From: an uncultured Erythrobacter sp.
GTDB lineage: Bacteria; Pseudomonadota; Alphaproteobacteria; Sphingomonadales; Sphingomonadaceae
Assembly: GCA_947499505.1 (NCBI GenBank)
Contig: CANMOQ010000001.1
Coordinates: forward strand, 1 to 42,036
Length of the DNA stretch: 42,036 bases
Reading direction: 5' to 3'
Shown: piece after piece, positions 16,311 to 24,338 of the stretch
Layout: each line of letters begins with the position of its first letter
Position numbering within the stretch: position 1 is the stretch's first letter
The notes under the pieces: model-generated
Databases searched by the model: none
Told to the model about the DNA's origin: nothing
What the model saw: the letters and a program-made list of their open reading frames with translations, nothing else
Program-made: the position numbers and the translations under genes

Positions 16311-17254
16311 GCGGCAAGAAACCAAGCAGCGACCTGCCTGAAGGTTCGCCGATCACGCGGCGGATTGAGGACGGCGTGGAGACTTTCGAAGCGGTAATCC
16401 AAGGCGAGACGATCCAGTGGGACAAAGGCCTCACCTACGGTCGCCATTTGCAGACCGATCAATTGCTCAGCAGCCAAATTCCGGTCTCAGACAAGCCAGA
16501 CGAGATGCTGTTTATCATCATGCATCAGACAATGGAGCTGTGGATCAAGCTGATGCTGCATGAGGTGCGCGAGGCGATCACTGCCTTGCGCGCCGACGAG
16601 CTGGGAAGGGCGGGCAAGACGCTCGACCGGACCGCGACCATCATGCGCCATATGATCCATAGCTGGGAGGTGTTGGCGACGCTGAGCCCGCATGATTTCC
16701 TCACCTTTCGCGGCTTTCTGCGCAAGGCGTCGGGCTTCCAATCGCACCAATATCGCGAGCTGGAGTTCCTGCTTGGCCTGAAGCGCCCGGACCTCATTTT
16801 GGTCCACCATGACAACGACGAGGCGACCGAGCAGCTGACGCAAGTTCTCATGGACCCCTCGCTCTATGACGAAGTGCTGGCGGCGCTCGCGCGCGGCGGG
16901 CTCAATATCCCCGAGGACAAGTTAGAGCGGGATTGGAGCGAGCCTTATGGGCCGAGCGATGCGGTCGAAGACGCGTGGCTCGCGATCTACACCAATCCCG
17001 ATCAACTTTGGCAGCTGTACACGCTCGGTGAGAGGGTCACGGCGCTCGAATATTACTTCCAGGAATGGCGGTTCAAGCACATGAAAACCGTCTCGCGGGT
17101 TATCGGCCACAAGCACGGGACCGGCGGCTCCTCAGGCGTCAATTACCTGGTCAAAGCGCTCGATCTCAATTTCTTCCCAGAGCTGTGGTCGATGCGCACC
17201 CGCATGAACGCGCCCAAAGAAGGCGGCGATTATTCGCAGTGCCCCGTTTTATGA
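16307..17254 (+). CDS. kynA: Tryptophan 2,3-dioxygenase
   Basis: 315-residue heme dioxygenase opening the indole ring of tryptophan to N-formylkynurenine, the first step of the kynurenine pathway. H73 in MHQTMELWIK matches the active-site distal histidine, R150 in QYRELEFLLG matches the carboxylate-binding arginine, and H258 in RFKHMKTV matches the proximal heme ligand. The C-terminal KHGTGGSSGVNYL loop is diagnostic. It is slightly longer than common bacterial forms because of an N-terminal extension of about 20 residues. Start and stop overlap its neighbours by 4 nt (ATGA), so all four genes are likely translated as one coupled set. Confidence 0.97.
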   Translation: MSGKKPSSDLPEGSPITRRIEDGVETFEAVIQGETIQWDKGLTYGRHLQTDQLLSSQIPVSDKPDEMLFIIMHQTMELWIKLMLHEVREAITALRADELGRAGKTLDRTATIMRHMIHSWEVLATLSPHDFLTFRGFLRKASGFQSHQYRELEFLLGLKRPDLILVHHDNDEATEQLTQVLMDPSLYDEVLAALARGGLNIPEDKLERDWSEPYGPSDAVEDAWLAIYTNPDQLWQLYTLGERVTALEYYFQEWRFKHMKTVSRVIGHKHGTGGSSGVNYLVKALDLNFFPELWSMRTRMNAPKEGGDYSQCPVL

Positions 17255-17889
17255 GTGCGCGCCGGATCTGGGACATTTCCCAGCGTATTCGTGCCGATAT
17301 CCCGCTGTGGCCGGGCGAGCCGCCGGTGGTGATCAAGCGCAATGTCGAAATCGGGCCGGAGTGCCCGGTTAACATCGGGGAGCTCTCGCTGCCGCTGCAC
17401 ACTGGCACGCATGGCGATGCGCCGCTGCATTACGACCCTGCCGGCATTGCGAGCGATGAGTGCGATCTTGAGCCTTATCTTGGCCCATGCCTTGTGGTCG
17501 ACGCGCGCCATGCCGTCGGTAGCGTGCAGGAACAAGATCTCGATTGGCAGGCGATTGATGGTGAAAGCCGCGTGATCTTGCGTACTTATGAGCGCTTTCC
17601 GCATGATACCTGGGATTCTAATTTCATCGCGATTGATGCCCGCGTGATTGCGCGGCTGCGTGAGGGCGGTGTGTGCCTGATCGGCACTGATGCGCCTTCC
17701 CTTGACCCGGAAAAATCCAAGACCATGGACGCCCATCACGAAGTACGCGCGGGCGATATGCGGATTTTGGAAGGGCTGGTGCTCGATGATGTGCCGCCCG
17801 GCCAATATGAGCTGATTGCATTGCCGCTGGCGATTGCCGGGGCCGATGCAAGCCCAGTGCGCGCGATTTTGAGGGAGCTGGCGGCATGA
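17251..17889 (+). CDS. kynB: Kynurenine formamidase
   Basis: 212-residue cyclase-family metal hydrolase that removes formate from N-formylkynurenine. The metal motif is complete: HTGTHGDAPLHY gives H50, H54, D56 and H60. IWDISQRIRADIPLWPG at the N-terminus and GTDAPSLDPEKSKTMDAHH in the centre are typical of KynB. The ATG at 17251 overlaps the dioxygenase stop, and its stop overlaps the kynureninase start. A longer in-frame opening from 17065 lies inside the dioxygenase gene and is not needed. Confidence 0.96.
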   Translation: MSARRIWDISQRIRADIPLWPGEPPVVIKRNVEIGPECPVNIGELSLPLHTGTHGDAPLHYDPAGIASDECDLEPYLGPCLVVDARHAVGSVQEQDLDWQAIDGESRVILRTYERFPHDTWDSNFIAIDARVIARLREGGVCLIGTDAPSLDPEKSKTMDAHHEVRAGDMRILEGLVLDDVPPGQYELIALPLAIAGADASPVRAILRELAA

Positions 17890-19121
17890 CATCATTGGCA
17901 GACCAAGTGACGGCGCTCGATGCGAATGATCCATTGCGCCGCTTTCGTGAGCAATTCCAGCTGCGCGACGGACTGATTTACCTCGATGGCAATTCCCTTG
18001 GCGCTCTGCCCAAGGCGACGATGGCGGCCATGCAGGATGCAGTCAGCGAGCAATGGGGCGAAGGCCTGATCACCTCATGGTTGGGCGCGGATTGGGTGAA
18101 CGCGCCCCGGCGGATCGGCGATAAGATTGCCGCCTTGATCGGTGCAAATCCTGGCGAAGTAATCGCTGCGGACAGCACATCGGTCAATATCTTCAAGGCT
18201 TTGGGTGCGGCATTGTCCTTGCAATCAGGGCGTTCGGTGATCCTGACCGAAGAAGGCAATTTTCCGACCGATCATTACATGATGCAGGGGCTGGAGCGGC
18301 TTAGCGGTGGCGGCGTGCGCTCTCTCGCGGTGCCTGCCGACGACGTGCTTGGCCGCTTGGATGACGACGTTGCTGTCCTGCTGCTGACGCAGGTGCATTA
18401 TAAAACCGGCGCGATGCGCGATATGGCGGCGGTCAATGCGGCTGCGCATGAGCACGGCGTTCTGGTGATCTGGGATCTCAGCCATTCGACCGGCGCGATT
18501 GAGGTTGATCTCAACGGCTCGGGCGCGGATTTCGCGATTGGCTGCGGCTATAAGTTCCTCAATGGCGGACCGGGCGCGCCCGCTTACATGTATGTTGCGC
18601 AGCGCCACCAGCACGCCGATGCGGTGCTGGCCGGATGGTTTGGCCATGCGCGACCCTTCGCCTTTGAAGAGCAATATGATGCGGCGAGCGGGATTGAGCG
18701 CTTTCTTTGTGGCACCCCGCCAGTGCTGGGAATGGTCGCGCTGGAGGCTGGTGTGGACCTGATTGCTCAGGCAAACATGCGCGATGTGCGGGCGAAATCG
18801 GTGAAGCTGGCAGAGCTCTTGATCGAGCAGATGCAGCCGCTGTGCGCGCAATATGGCTTTGAGCTGGTCAGTCCGCAAAACCGCAAGGAAAGCGGCAGCC
18901 ACGTTTCTTTTGCGCACCCCAACGCCTATGCGATTGCGCAGGCTCTAAAGACCCGCGATGTGATCGGCGATTTTCGCGCACCAAACGTGCTGCGTTTGGG
19001 GCTGACCCCGCTCTACCTGCGCTATGCAGATATTGTCGAGGCGGTCCAGCGCCTTGGCGAGATTTGCGAAACGCGCAGCTGGGATAAACCAGAATTCCAC
19101 GCCATGTCAGCGGTGACGTAA
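17886..19121 (+). CDS. kynU: Kynureninase
   Basis: 411-residue PLP enzyme cleaving kynurenine to anthranilate and alanine. The N-terminal FQLRDGLIYLDGNSLGALP region and WDLSHSTGAIEVDL precede the PLP lysine K223 in GCGYKFLNGGPGAPA. Length is normal. It ends the operon, which therefore stops at anthranilate; no anthranilate dioxygenase or kynurenine hydroxylase is in the window, so the product either feeds tryptophan synthesis or is degraded by genes elsewhere. About 200 nt without a gene follow, with no convincing terminator. Confidence 0.97.
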   Translation: MTSLADQVTALDANDPLRRFREQFQLRDGLIYLDGNSLGALPKATMAAMQDAVSEQWGEGLITSWLGADWVNAPRRIGDKIAALIGANPGEVIAADSTSVNIFKALGAALSLQSGRSVILTEEGNFPTDHYMMQGLERLSGGGVRSLAVPADDVLGRLDDDVAVLLLTQVHYKTGAMRDMAAVNAAAHEHGVLVIWDLSHSTGAIEVDLNGSGADFAIGCGYKFLNGGPGAPAYMYVAQRHQHADAVLAGWFGHARPFAFEEQYDAASGIERFLCGTPPVLGMVALEAGVDLIAQANMRDVRAKSVKLAELLIEQMQPLCAQYGFELVSPQNRKESGSHVSFAHPNAYAIAQALKTRDVIGDFRAPNVLRLGLTPLYLRYADIVEAVQRLGEICETRSWDKPEFHAMSAVT

Positions 19122-19318
19122 ACCGCGCACCGGCCAAGGCGCGCAGCCAATTAAGCGAAGCAATCGATCTGTGTGGCCGCAATTTTGCCGACGATTGCCG
19201 CGCATCATCGCTTGCCATCAGCCGTTTAAAGCTGTTTCATCCTCCCCACATTCCACACGTATTCCAGCCTTCGTTTGCGCGCATTCCAGCCGCCAGTGCT
19301 GATAGGACATGACGACCG

Positions 19319-20104
19319 ATGATTACCTTGCTTTCGCCTGCCAAGAAGCTGAACTTTGATCCGTTGGAGACCAACCTGGAGATCACGCAGCCGCGCTTGG
19401 CCAAGGACACGCGCGAGATTGCTGGCGTTGCAAAGCAGCAATCCGCCGCCGATCTCAAACGCTTGATGCACATTTCGGACAAGCTGGCTGAGCTTAATGA
19501 AGAGCGCTTTCGCGTGTTCGATCTGGAGGGGCGCAGCAATTCTGCCAAGCCAGCGGGTCTCACTTTTGACGGTGATGTCTATTGGGGGCTGGAGGCGAGC
19601 AGCATGGACGAGGCGGCGCTCAGCTATGCTCAGGAGCATTTGCGCATTCTTTCCGGCCTATATGGTCTGCTCCGCCCGATGGATGCTATCCAGCCATATC
19701 GCCTGGAAATGGGCACCAAGATGGCCAACGATCGCGGCAAGTCGCTGTATGATTTCTGGGGCAGCCGGATTGCTGAAACGCTGAAAAGTGATCTGGCGGA
19801 TCACGGCGATCAGACGGTCGTCAATCTGGCGTCGAACGAGTATTTCAAAGCGGTCGATCAAAGCGCGCTAGGAGCGCCCGTGCTCACCGCCAGCTTCCTT
19901 AATGTGAAGGACGGTGAGGCGCGGCGGCTGATGTATCACGTCAAATTCGCGCGCGGGCTGATGGCGCGTTGGATCATGGACAATCGGATCGACCGGGCGG
20001 AGGGCCTGAAGGACTTCAATGCGGAAGGTTATGCCTATGACGCGGCGGCCTCCAGCGAGAGCGAGCTGGTGTTCACGCGCAAGCAGCCGCCGGTGAAGAA
20101 ATAG
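19319..20104 (+). CDS. yaaA: YaaA/UPF0246 peroxide-stress protein
   Basis: 261-residue cytosolic protein of the YaaA (DUF328) family. In E. coli this family limits free iron and DNA damage under peroxide stress. The N-terminal MITLLSPAKKLNF signature is exact for the family. The helical HISDKLAELNEERF, the central LSGLYGLLRPMDAIQPYRLEMGT and the C-terminal FNAEGYAYD match as well. An AGGA lies upstream of the ATG. It stands alone between the kynurenine operon and the convergent acyl-CoA dehydrogenase, 14 nt from that gene's end. No OxyR-like site was recognised. Confidence 0.95.
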   Translation: MITLLSPAKKLNFDPLETNLEITQPRLAKDTREIAGVAKQQSAADLKRLMHISDKLAELNEERFRVFDLEGRSNSAKPAGLTFDGDVYWGLEASSMDEAALSYAQEHLRILSGLYGLLRPMDAIQPYRLEMGTKMANDRGKSLYDFWGSRIAETLKSDLADHGDQTVVNLASNEYFKAVDQSALGAPVLTASFLNVKDGEARRLMYHVKFARGLMARWIMDNRIDRAEGLKDFNAEGYAYDAAASSESELVFTRKQPPVKK

Positions 20105-20118
20105 CGCTTAGCCTAGTT

Positions 20119-21774
20119 TTATGCGTCCTTGAGCCGGTTAGCCACAAGGCCGCGCCCGATGACATGCGCCTGGATCTCGCCAGCGCCTTCGAAAATGTTG
20201 AGAATGCGCGCGTCGCACAGCACCCGGCTGATCGGATATTCCAGCGCATAGCCATTGCCGCCATGCACTTGCAGCGCATTGTCCGCATTGGCCCAAGCGA
20301 CGCGGGCGGCGAGCAGTTTCGCCATGCCGGCCTCAATATCGCAGCGCTCGCCCCGGTCCTTGTGGCGGGCGGCGCGGTAGGTGAGTTCGCGTGCCATTAC
20401 TGTCTCTGCCGCCATCATCGCTAACTTGTCTGAAACGCGCGGAAAGGCGGTGAGGCTTTTGCCAAATTGCTTGCGTTCCAGCGCATAGCCCAAAGCGAGA
20501 TCGAAGGCGTTCCAAGCGACGCCAATGGCGCGGGCGGCGGTTTGAATGCGCGCGCCTTCGAATGTGCGCATCAATTGCTTGAAACCTTGGCCTTCTGCTC
20601 CGCCGAGCAGGCCGGGTTCAGCGACGGAAAAATCGTCAAAGCCGAGAGCATATTCTTTCATTCCCCGATAGCCGAGCACCTCGATTTCGCTGCCATCGAG
20701 GCCAGCGTCAGGGAAGGGCGCCGCGTCGGTGCCCCGCGTCTTGTGCGCGAGCAGCATGGAGAGGCCGCCATATCCGGGTTCCTCGGGATTGGTGCGGCAC
20801 AGGACCGTCATCAGATCGGCGCGCGCAGCATGGGTGATCCAGGTTTTCGCCCCGTGAATGCGCCAGCTTCCATCCGCTTGCTTGGCCGCGCGGGTGCGCA
20901 CGGATGCGAGGTCTGATCCAGTGTCCGGCTCTGTGAAAACGGCGGTTGGCAGGATGCGCCCATCGGCGATTTGCGGCAGCAGCTCCGCCTTCTGTGCGTC
21001 CGTGCCGTTCTCACCGATCAGCTCGCCCGCAATTTCTGACCTTGTGCCAAGCGATCCGGCGCAGATCCAACCGCGCGACAGCTCTTCGGAGACAAGCGAC
21101 ATGGCCAGTTTGCCCAGGCCTAACCCGCCAAATTCCTCGGCGATGCACACGCCGAAGACGCCCAGTTCCGCCATCTCATTGACGACCTCTAGCGGGATGA
21201 GATCGTCAGCCAAATGCCAGGCGTGGGCGTATGGCGTGATCCGATCCGCGGTGAAGGCGCGAAACTGCGTGCGGATCATCTCGAGCGTTTCATCGCCGAG
21301 CCCTTCATGGGGACGTTCGCCTTGGCTCAATCGGCCAGTCAGCTCGGCGCAGGCGTCAGCCGTGTTGCCTTCCGCAATCATCGAAGCGACGGCGGGATTG
21401 GTGGAAAAGGCCCGTGCCGCATCCTGCAGACCAAATTCACCCGGACGGATCACTTCATTGGCGCTCATCACAATGCCGCTCGCCAATTGCGCGCAATATT
21501 CGCCGAAGCCTATCCGGAGGACTAACTCATCGACCGCGTGAAATGCGCCTGCGCTTTGCGCAGATTTCGCCCACGCAGCGGTCGCCTCCAGCGCTTCAAC
21601 CGTGGTGGCGATCCAGGCAAAGCCGTGGGTCAGGCGTTGCTGGCGCTCAGCCAATCCCGCATCGACCCGGCCGCCCGGCGCAATCACGCTGGCGGTCTTG
21701 TCTGCAACCGCCTGGCTGTAAGTACGGGCAGCCTGCGCTACTTCTTCAGCCAAGGAAACCCAATTCATCGTCAT
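20119..21774 (-). CDS. Acyl-CoA dehydrogenase with N-terminal extension, methylsuccinyl-CoA dehydrogenase-like
   Basis: 551-residue FAD enzyme of the acyl-CoA dehydrogenase family. The last 390 or so residues are a full dehydrogenase: FGVCIAEEFGGLGLG, FTEPDTGSDLASVRTRA, WRIHGAKTWITHA, VHGGNGYALEYPISR and FEGAGEIQ. About 160 additional helical residues precede it (for example ERQQRLTHGFAWIATTVEALEA). This size and extension are characteristic of (2S)-methylsuccinyl-CoA dehydrogenase of the ethylmalonyl-CoA pathway, so that is my best guess. A generic long-form acyl-CoA dehydrogenase is the alternative. It is a single gene, divergent from the sugar locus. No ethylmalonyl-CoA mutase or crotonyl-CoA carboxylase/reductase is in the window to support the pathway. 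Confidence 0.88.
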   Translation of the reverse strand: MTMNWVSLAEEVAQAARTYSQAVADKTASVIAPGGRVDAGLAERQQRLTHGFAWIATTVEALEATAAWAKSAQSAGAFHAVDELVLRIGFGEYCAQLASGIVMSANEVIRPGEFGLQDAARAFSTNPAVASMIAEGNTADACAELTGRLSQGERPHEGLGDETLEMIRTQFRAFTADRITPYAHAWHLADDLIPLEVVNEMAELGVFGVCIAEEFGGLGLGKLAMSLVSEELSRGWICAGSLGTRSEIAGELIGENGTDAQKAELLPQIADGRILPTAVFTEPDTGSDLASVRTRAAKQADGSWRIHGAKTWITHAARADLMTVLCRTNPEEPGYGGLSMLLAHKTRGTDAAPFPDAGLDGSEIEVLGYRGMKEYALGFDDFSVAEPGLLGGAEGQGFKQLMRTFEGARIQTAARAIGVAWNAFDLALGYALERKQFGKSLTAFPRVSDKLAMMAAETVMARELTYRAARHKDRGERCDIEAGMAKLLAARVAWANADNALQVHGGNGYALEYPISRVLCDARILNIFEGAGEIQAHVIGRGLVANRLKDA

Positions 21775-21917
21775 TCGGCCAATCCCATTTGCCGCGTCGC
21801 CGCCTCTTACGCGCGTTAGCCACCGTGCTAGTCGAAGCAGGCCTGTAAGTCAGCCAGTGAATTGTGGATGCGCCCCAGATGTTTGGCTAAGCGGCCCTGC
21901 GATCTTGCGTGCCCTGG

Positions 21918-21933
21918 TTGACAACGTTATCAG
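21918..21933. promoter_or_regulatory. Predicted LacI-type operator, site 1
   Basis: TTGACAACGTTATCAG contains a nearly perfect 14-bp palindrome (TGACAACGTTATCA, one mismatched pair) with the central CG common in LacI-family operators. It ends 25 nt before the cupin lipoprotein start. Related sites lie at 28788-28803 and 40335-40351, all beside genes of the same sugar locus that also encodes a LacI repressor. Confidence 0.72.
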
Positions 21934-21958
21934 TATTTTCAAAGTTAGGGAGGGATTT

Positions 21959-22456
21959 ATGAAGTTTCACGCAGCAATGCTCGGCTTGGCAGCTTGCACT
22001 CTAACCGCTTGCGGCGGCCCGCAGGCCAGCGAGCCGGATACCGAGATCTTGGCAGCGGTGGATGGACCCGCCTTGGCCACCGCCGTTTTAACCAGCGAAA
22101 CCGCCAAATCCACGGAAGAGGAATGGGGCACCTTTGCCGAATTTTTCGCCGGGACGACGGCGGGCACGCGCGACCTGTTGTCCGGCACCGCGACGATCAA
22201 GCCTGGCCTCGAAATTCACCCGCCGCATCGCCACGCTGAGGAGGAATTCCTGATGGTGTTGGAGGGGCAGGGCGAATGGACCGTGGGCGAGGAGGTCTTC
22301 ACCGCGAACAAGGGTGATATGCTCTACGCCGCGCCGTGGGACTTGCACGGAGTAAAGAACACTGGGGACACGCCGCTGACTTTCGTGTTCTGGAAATGGA
22401 ATTCAAACGGGCTGCCAACGCCGCCTGATCCGCTGGAGGCGGCGGGCGCAGAGTAG
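21959..22456 (+). CDS. Cupin-domain lipoprotein
   Basis: 165-residue single-cupin protein. Residues 1-18 are a lipoprotein signal ending in LTAC with the lipidated C18. The cupin metal motif is clear (HPPHRHAEEEFLMVLEGQGEW, split as the H-x-H pair, the glutamate, then the turn glycines), followed by the second motif GDMLYAAPWDLHGVKN. An AGGGAGG site lies just before the ATG; a longer in-frame reading from 21857 passes through the operator and has no signal. It is the first gene after LacI site 1 and abuts the DUF5060 gene. Cupins of this type bind sugars or catalyse isomerisation and oxidation; here it is presumably in the periplasm and acts on sugar. The function is not determined. Confidence 0.85.
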   Translation: MKFHAAMLGLAACTLTACGGPQASEPDTEILAAVDGPALATAVLTSETAKSTEEEWGTFAEFFAGTTAGTRDLLSGTATIKPGLEIHPPHRHAEEEFLMVLEGQGEWTVGEEVFTANKGDMLYAAPWDLHGVKNTGDTPLTFVFWKWNSNGLPTPPDPLEAAGAE

Positions 22457-24316
22457 ATGATAATGCGCAGCCCTTGGGCCGTCCGCGCTGCCGCTTTCGC
22501 GGCGTGTGTGCTGGCGCTGTCTGGTTGCGCGGCGCCGCCGGCACCCCAGAGCGTGACTGCTATCACCGCCGATCCACAAGTGCTCGATGTGTATCCGCAA
22601 TGGCAGCCGGTGACGCTGGATTTCACCGGGCCTCAGCTGAGCGAGAGCGGCAAGCTCAACCCGTTCACCGATACGCGCCTGCTGGTCACCTATACCAAAG
22701 GCACGCGCGCAGTTTCGACACGCGGCTTCTTCGCCGCTGATGGCAATGCGGGCGAGACGGGCGCGGATAGCGGAAACGTCTGGCGCGCACGGTTCATGCC
22801 GGATGAGCCCGGCGAATGGCAATATTACGCGCGGTTGGAACAGGGGGCAGATATTGCCTTGGCGGCTGCGACTAAAGCCAAGCCGGAGACTTTAGGCGAA
22901 TGGCAGGGAAGTTTTGCCGTTGCGCCGCCAGAGCGGGATGCGACTGGGTTCTATGCCGCCGGAAAACTCACCCAAGATGGCCAGTATTTCCGCACCGCAC
23001 AAACTGGGAAGACTTGGCTAAAGGGCGGGGCAAACAGCCCGGAGAACCTGCTCGCCTTCGCGGATTTCGATGGCACTTACCGCATGTCTGACAATGCCCG
23101 AGACGGCGAATCTGATGCAGGCGGAGAAATTCACAACTTCGCCCCGCACGTGCGCGATTGGCGCGATGGCGATCCGACTTGGCAGGGCGGCAAAGGCAAG
23201 GGCCTGATAGGAGCGGTGAACTACCTCGCCGATCAGGGCATGAACGCCGCCTATTTCCTGACCTACAATGTCGAGGGCGACGGCAAGGACGTGTGGCCCT
23301 GGGCCTCACCCGATGATCCCACTCGGTTCGATGTCAGCAAGCTGGCGCAATGGGAGACAGTGTTCGCGCACATGCAGGCGCACGGCGTTGCGCTCCATAT
23401 TGTGCTGCAGGAAACCGAAAACGAACTGCTGCTGGATGGCGGGGACACGGGGCCGATGCGGCAGCTCTATTTCAACGAGTTGATCGCGCGATTTGCGCAT
23501 CACCCGGCGCTGTTTTGGAACCTGGGTGAAGAAAATGGCCCGGTGCATTGGCGGCCCGAGGGGCAAACCGACGCGCAGCGTAAAGCGATGGCGGAGCATT
23601 TTGCCGCGAACGATCCCTATGAGCATCCCGTCCTGCTCCACACCCATTCAGAAGGCGCAGATAAGGACGCGATCCTCACCCCGCTGCTGGGTGAAAGATC
23701 ACTGGGCGGCCTGTCGTTTCAGGTGAGCGAGCGCGAGACGGTGAATGCTGAAATGCGCAAATGGATCGCGGCGTCGCGCGCTGCGGGCCGTTCGTGGGCG
23801 ATCACTATGGACGAGATCGGCAAATGGCAGGTCGGGGCGCGGGCGGACAAGGATGATCTGACGCATGACAGCCTGCGGCGGCATGCATTGTGGGGCACTT
23901 TGCTGGGCGGCGGTGCGGGCGTTGAATGGTATTTCGGCGCGCATCAGGACGGCAATGATCTGACCACAGAGGATTGGCGCAGCCGCGCTGAGCTGTGGCG
24001 GCAGACGCGAGTGGCGCTCGATTTCTTTGAAGAGAATCTTGAGTATTGGGCGATGCGGCCGTGCGCAGGTGAGGCCTATTGCCTGACTGACGCAGAGGGC
24101 AACTATGCGATCTATTGGAGCGATGCGACGCCGAAGCTGGATGCGGGCACGGTAAAGCCGGGCGCTTATCAGGTGCAATTGTTCGACCCGATTGCGGGAC
24201 AATTTGTGGGGGCTGCGCAGAAGGTGAACTACGCAGGCTCAGATGAGCTTGCAGCTCTCGCCGAGGCATCTGGCACCGGAGACCGGGTTTTCTTGCTGGA
24301 CCGAGCTGAGCCATGA
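22457..24316 (+). CDS. DUF5060-domain glycoside-hydrolase-like lipoprotein
   Basis: 619-residue exported protein. The N-terminus is a lipoprotein signal ending in LSGC (C24). Residues about 45-150 form a beta-sandwich of the DUF5060 type (YPQWQPVTLDFTGPQLSES ... EPGEWQYYARLE). Residues about 165-520 look like a TIM-barrel hydrolase: GQYFRTAQTGKTWLKGGANSP, AAYFLTYNVEGDG, and ALFWNLGEENGPVHW with E358/E359 as candidate acid residues. This arrangement occurs in putative endo-acting sugar hydrolases from polysaccharide loci, but I know of no characterised substrate for this form. It starts directly after the cupin stop and precedes gntP by 22 nt, so all three are likely one LacI-controlled operon. 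Confidence 0.82.
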   Translation: MIMRSPWAVRAAAFAACVLALSGCAAPPAPQSVTAITADPQVLDVYPQWQPVTLDFTGPQLSESGKLNPFTDTRLLVTYTKGTRAVSTRGFFAADGNAGETGADSGNVWRARFMPDEPGEWQYYARLEQGADIALAAATKAKPETLGEWQGSFAVAPPERDATGFYAAGKLTQDGQYFRTAQTGKTWLKGGANSPENLLAFADFDGTYRMSDNARDGESDAGGEIHNFAPHVRDWRDGDPTWQGGKGKGLIGAVNYLADQGMNAAYFLTYNVEGDGKDVWPWASPDDPTRFDVSKLAQWETVFAHMQAHGVALHIVLQETENELLLDGGDTGPMRQLYFNELIARFAHHPALFWNLGEENGPVHWRPEGQTDAQRKAMAEHFAANDPYEHPVLLHTHSEGADKDAILTPLLGERSLGGLSFQVSERETVNAEMRKWIAASRAAGRSWAITMDEIGKWQVGARADKDDLTHDSLRRHALWGTLLGGGAGVEWYFGAHQDGNDLTTEDWRSRAELWRQTRVALDFFEENLEYWAMRPCAGEAYCLTDAEGNYAIYWSDATPKLDAGTVKPGAYQVQLFDPIAGQFVGAAQKVNYAGSDELAALAEASGTGDRVFLLDRAEP

Positions 24317-24338
24317 TGCGCGGGAAGGCGAATATGGC

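Noticed and set aside
17065..17250. N-terminal extension of kynurenine formamidase
   Set aside because: The extra 62 codons overlap the dioxygenase gene in another frame; the ATG at 17251 gives the ATGA junction seen elsewhere in the operon and the normal protein length.
21918..21946. TTGACA as a -35 promoter box for the cupin operon
   Set aside because: No acceptable -10 hexamer lies 16-18 nt downstream; the bases are better explained as one arm of the LacI-type palindrome.
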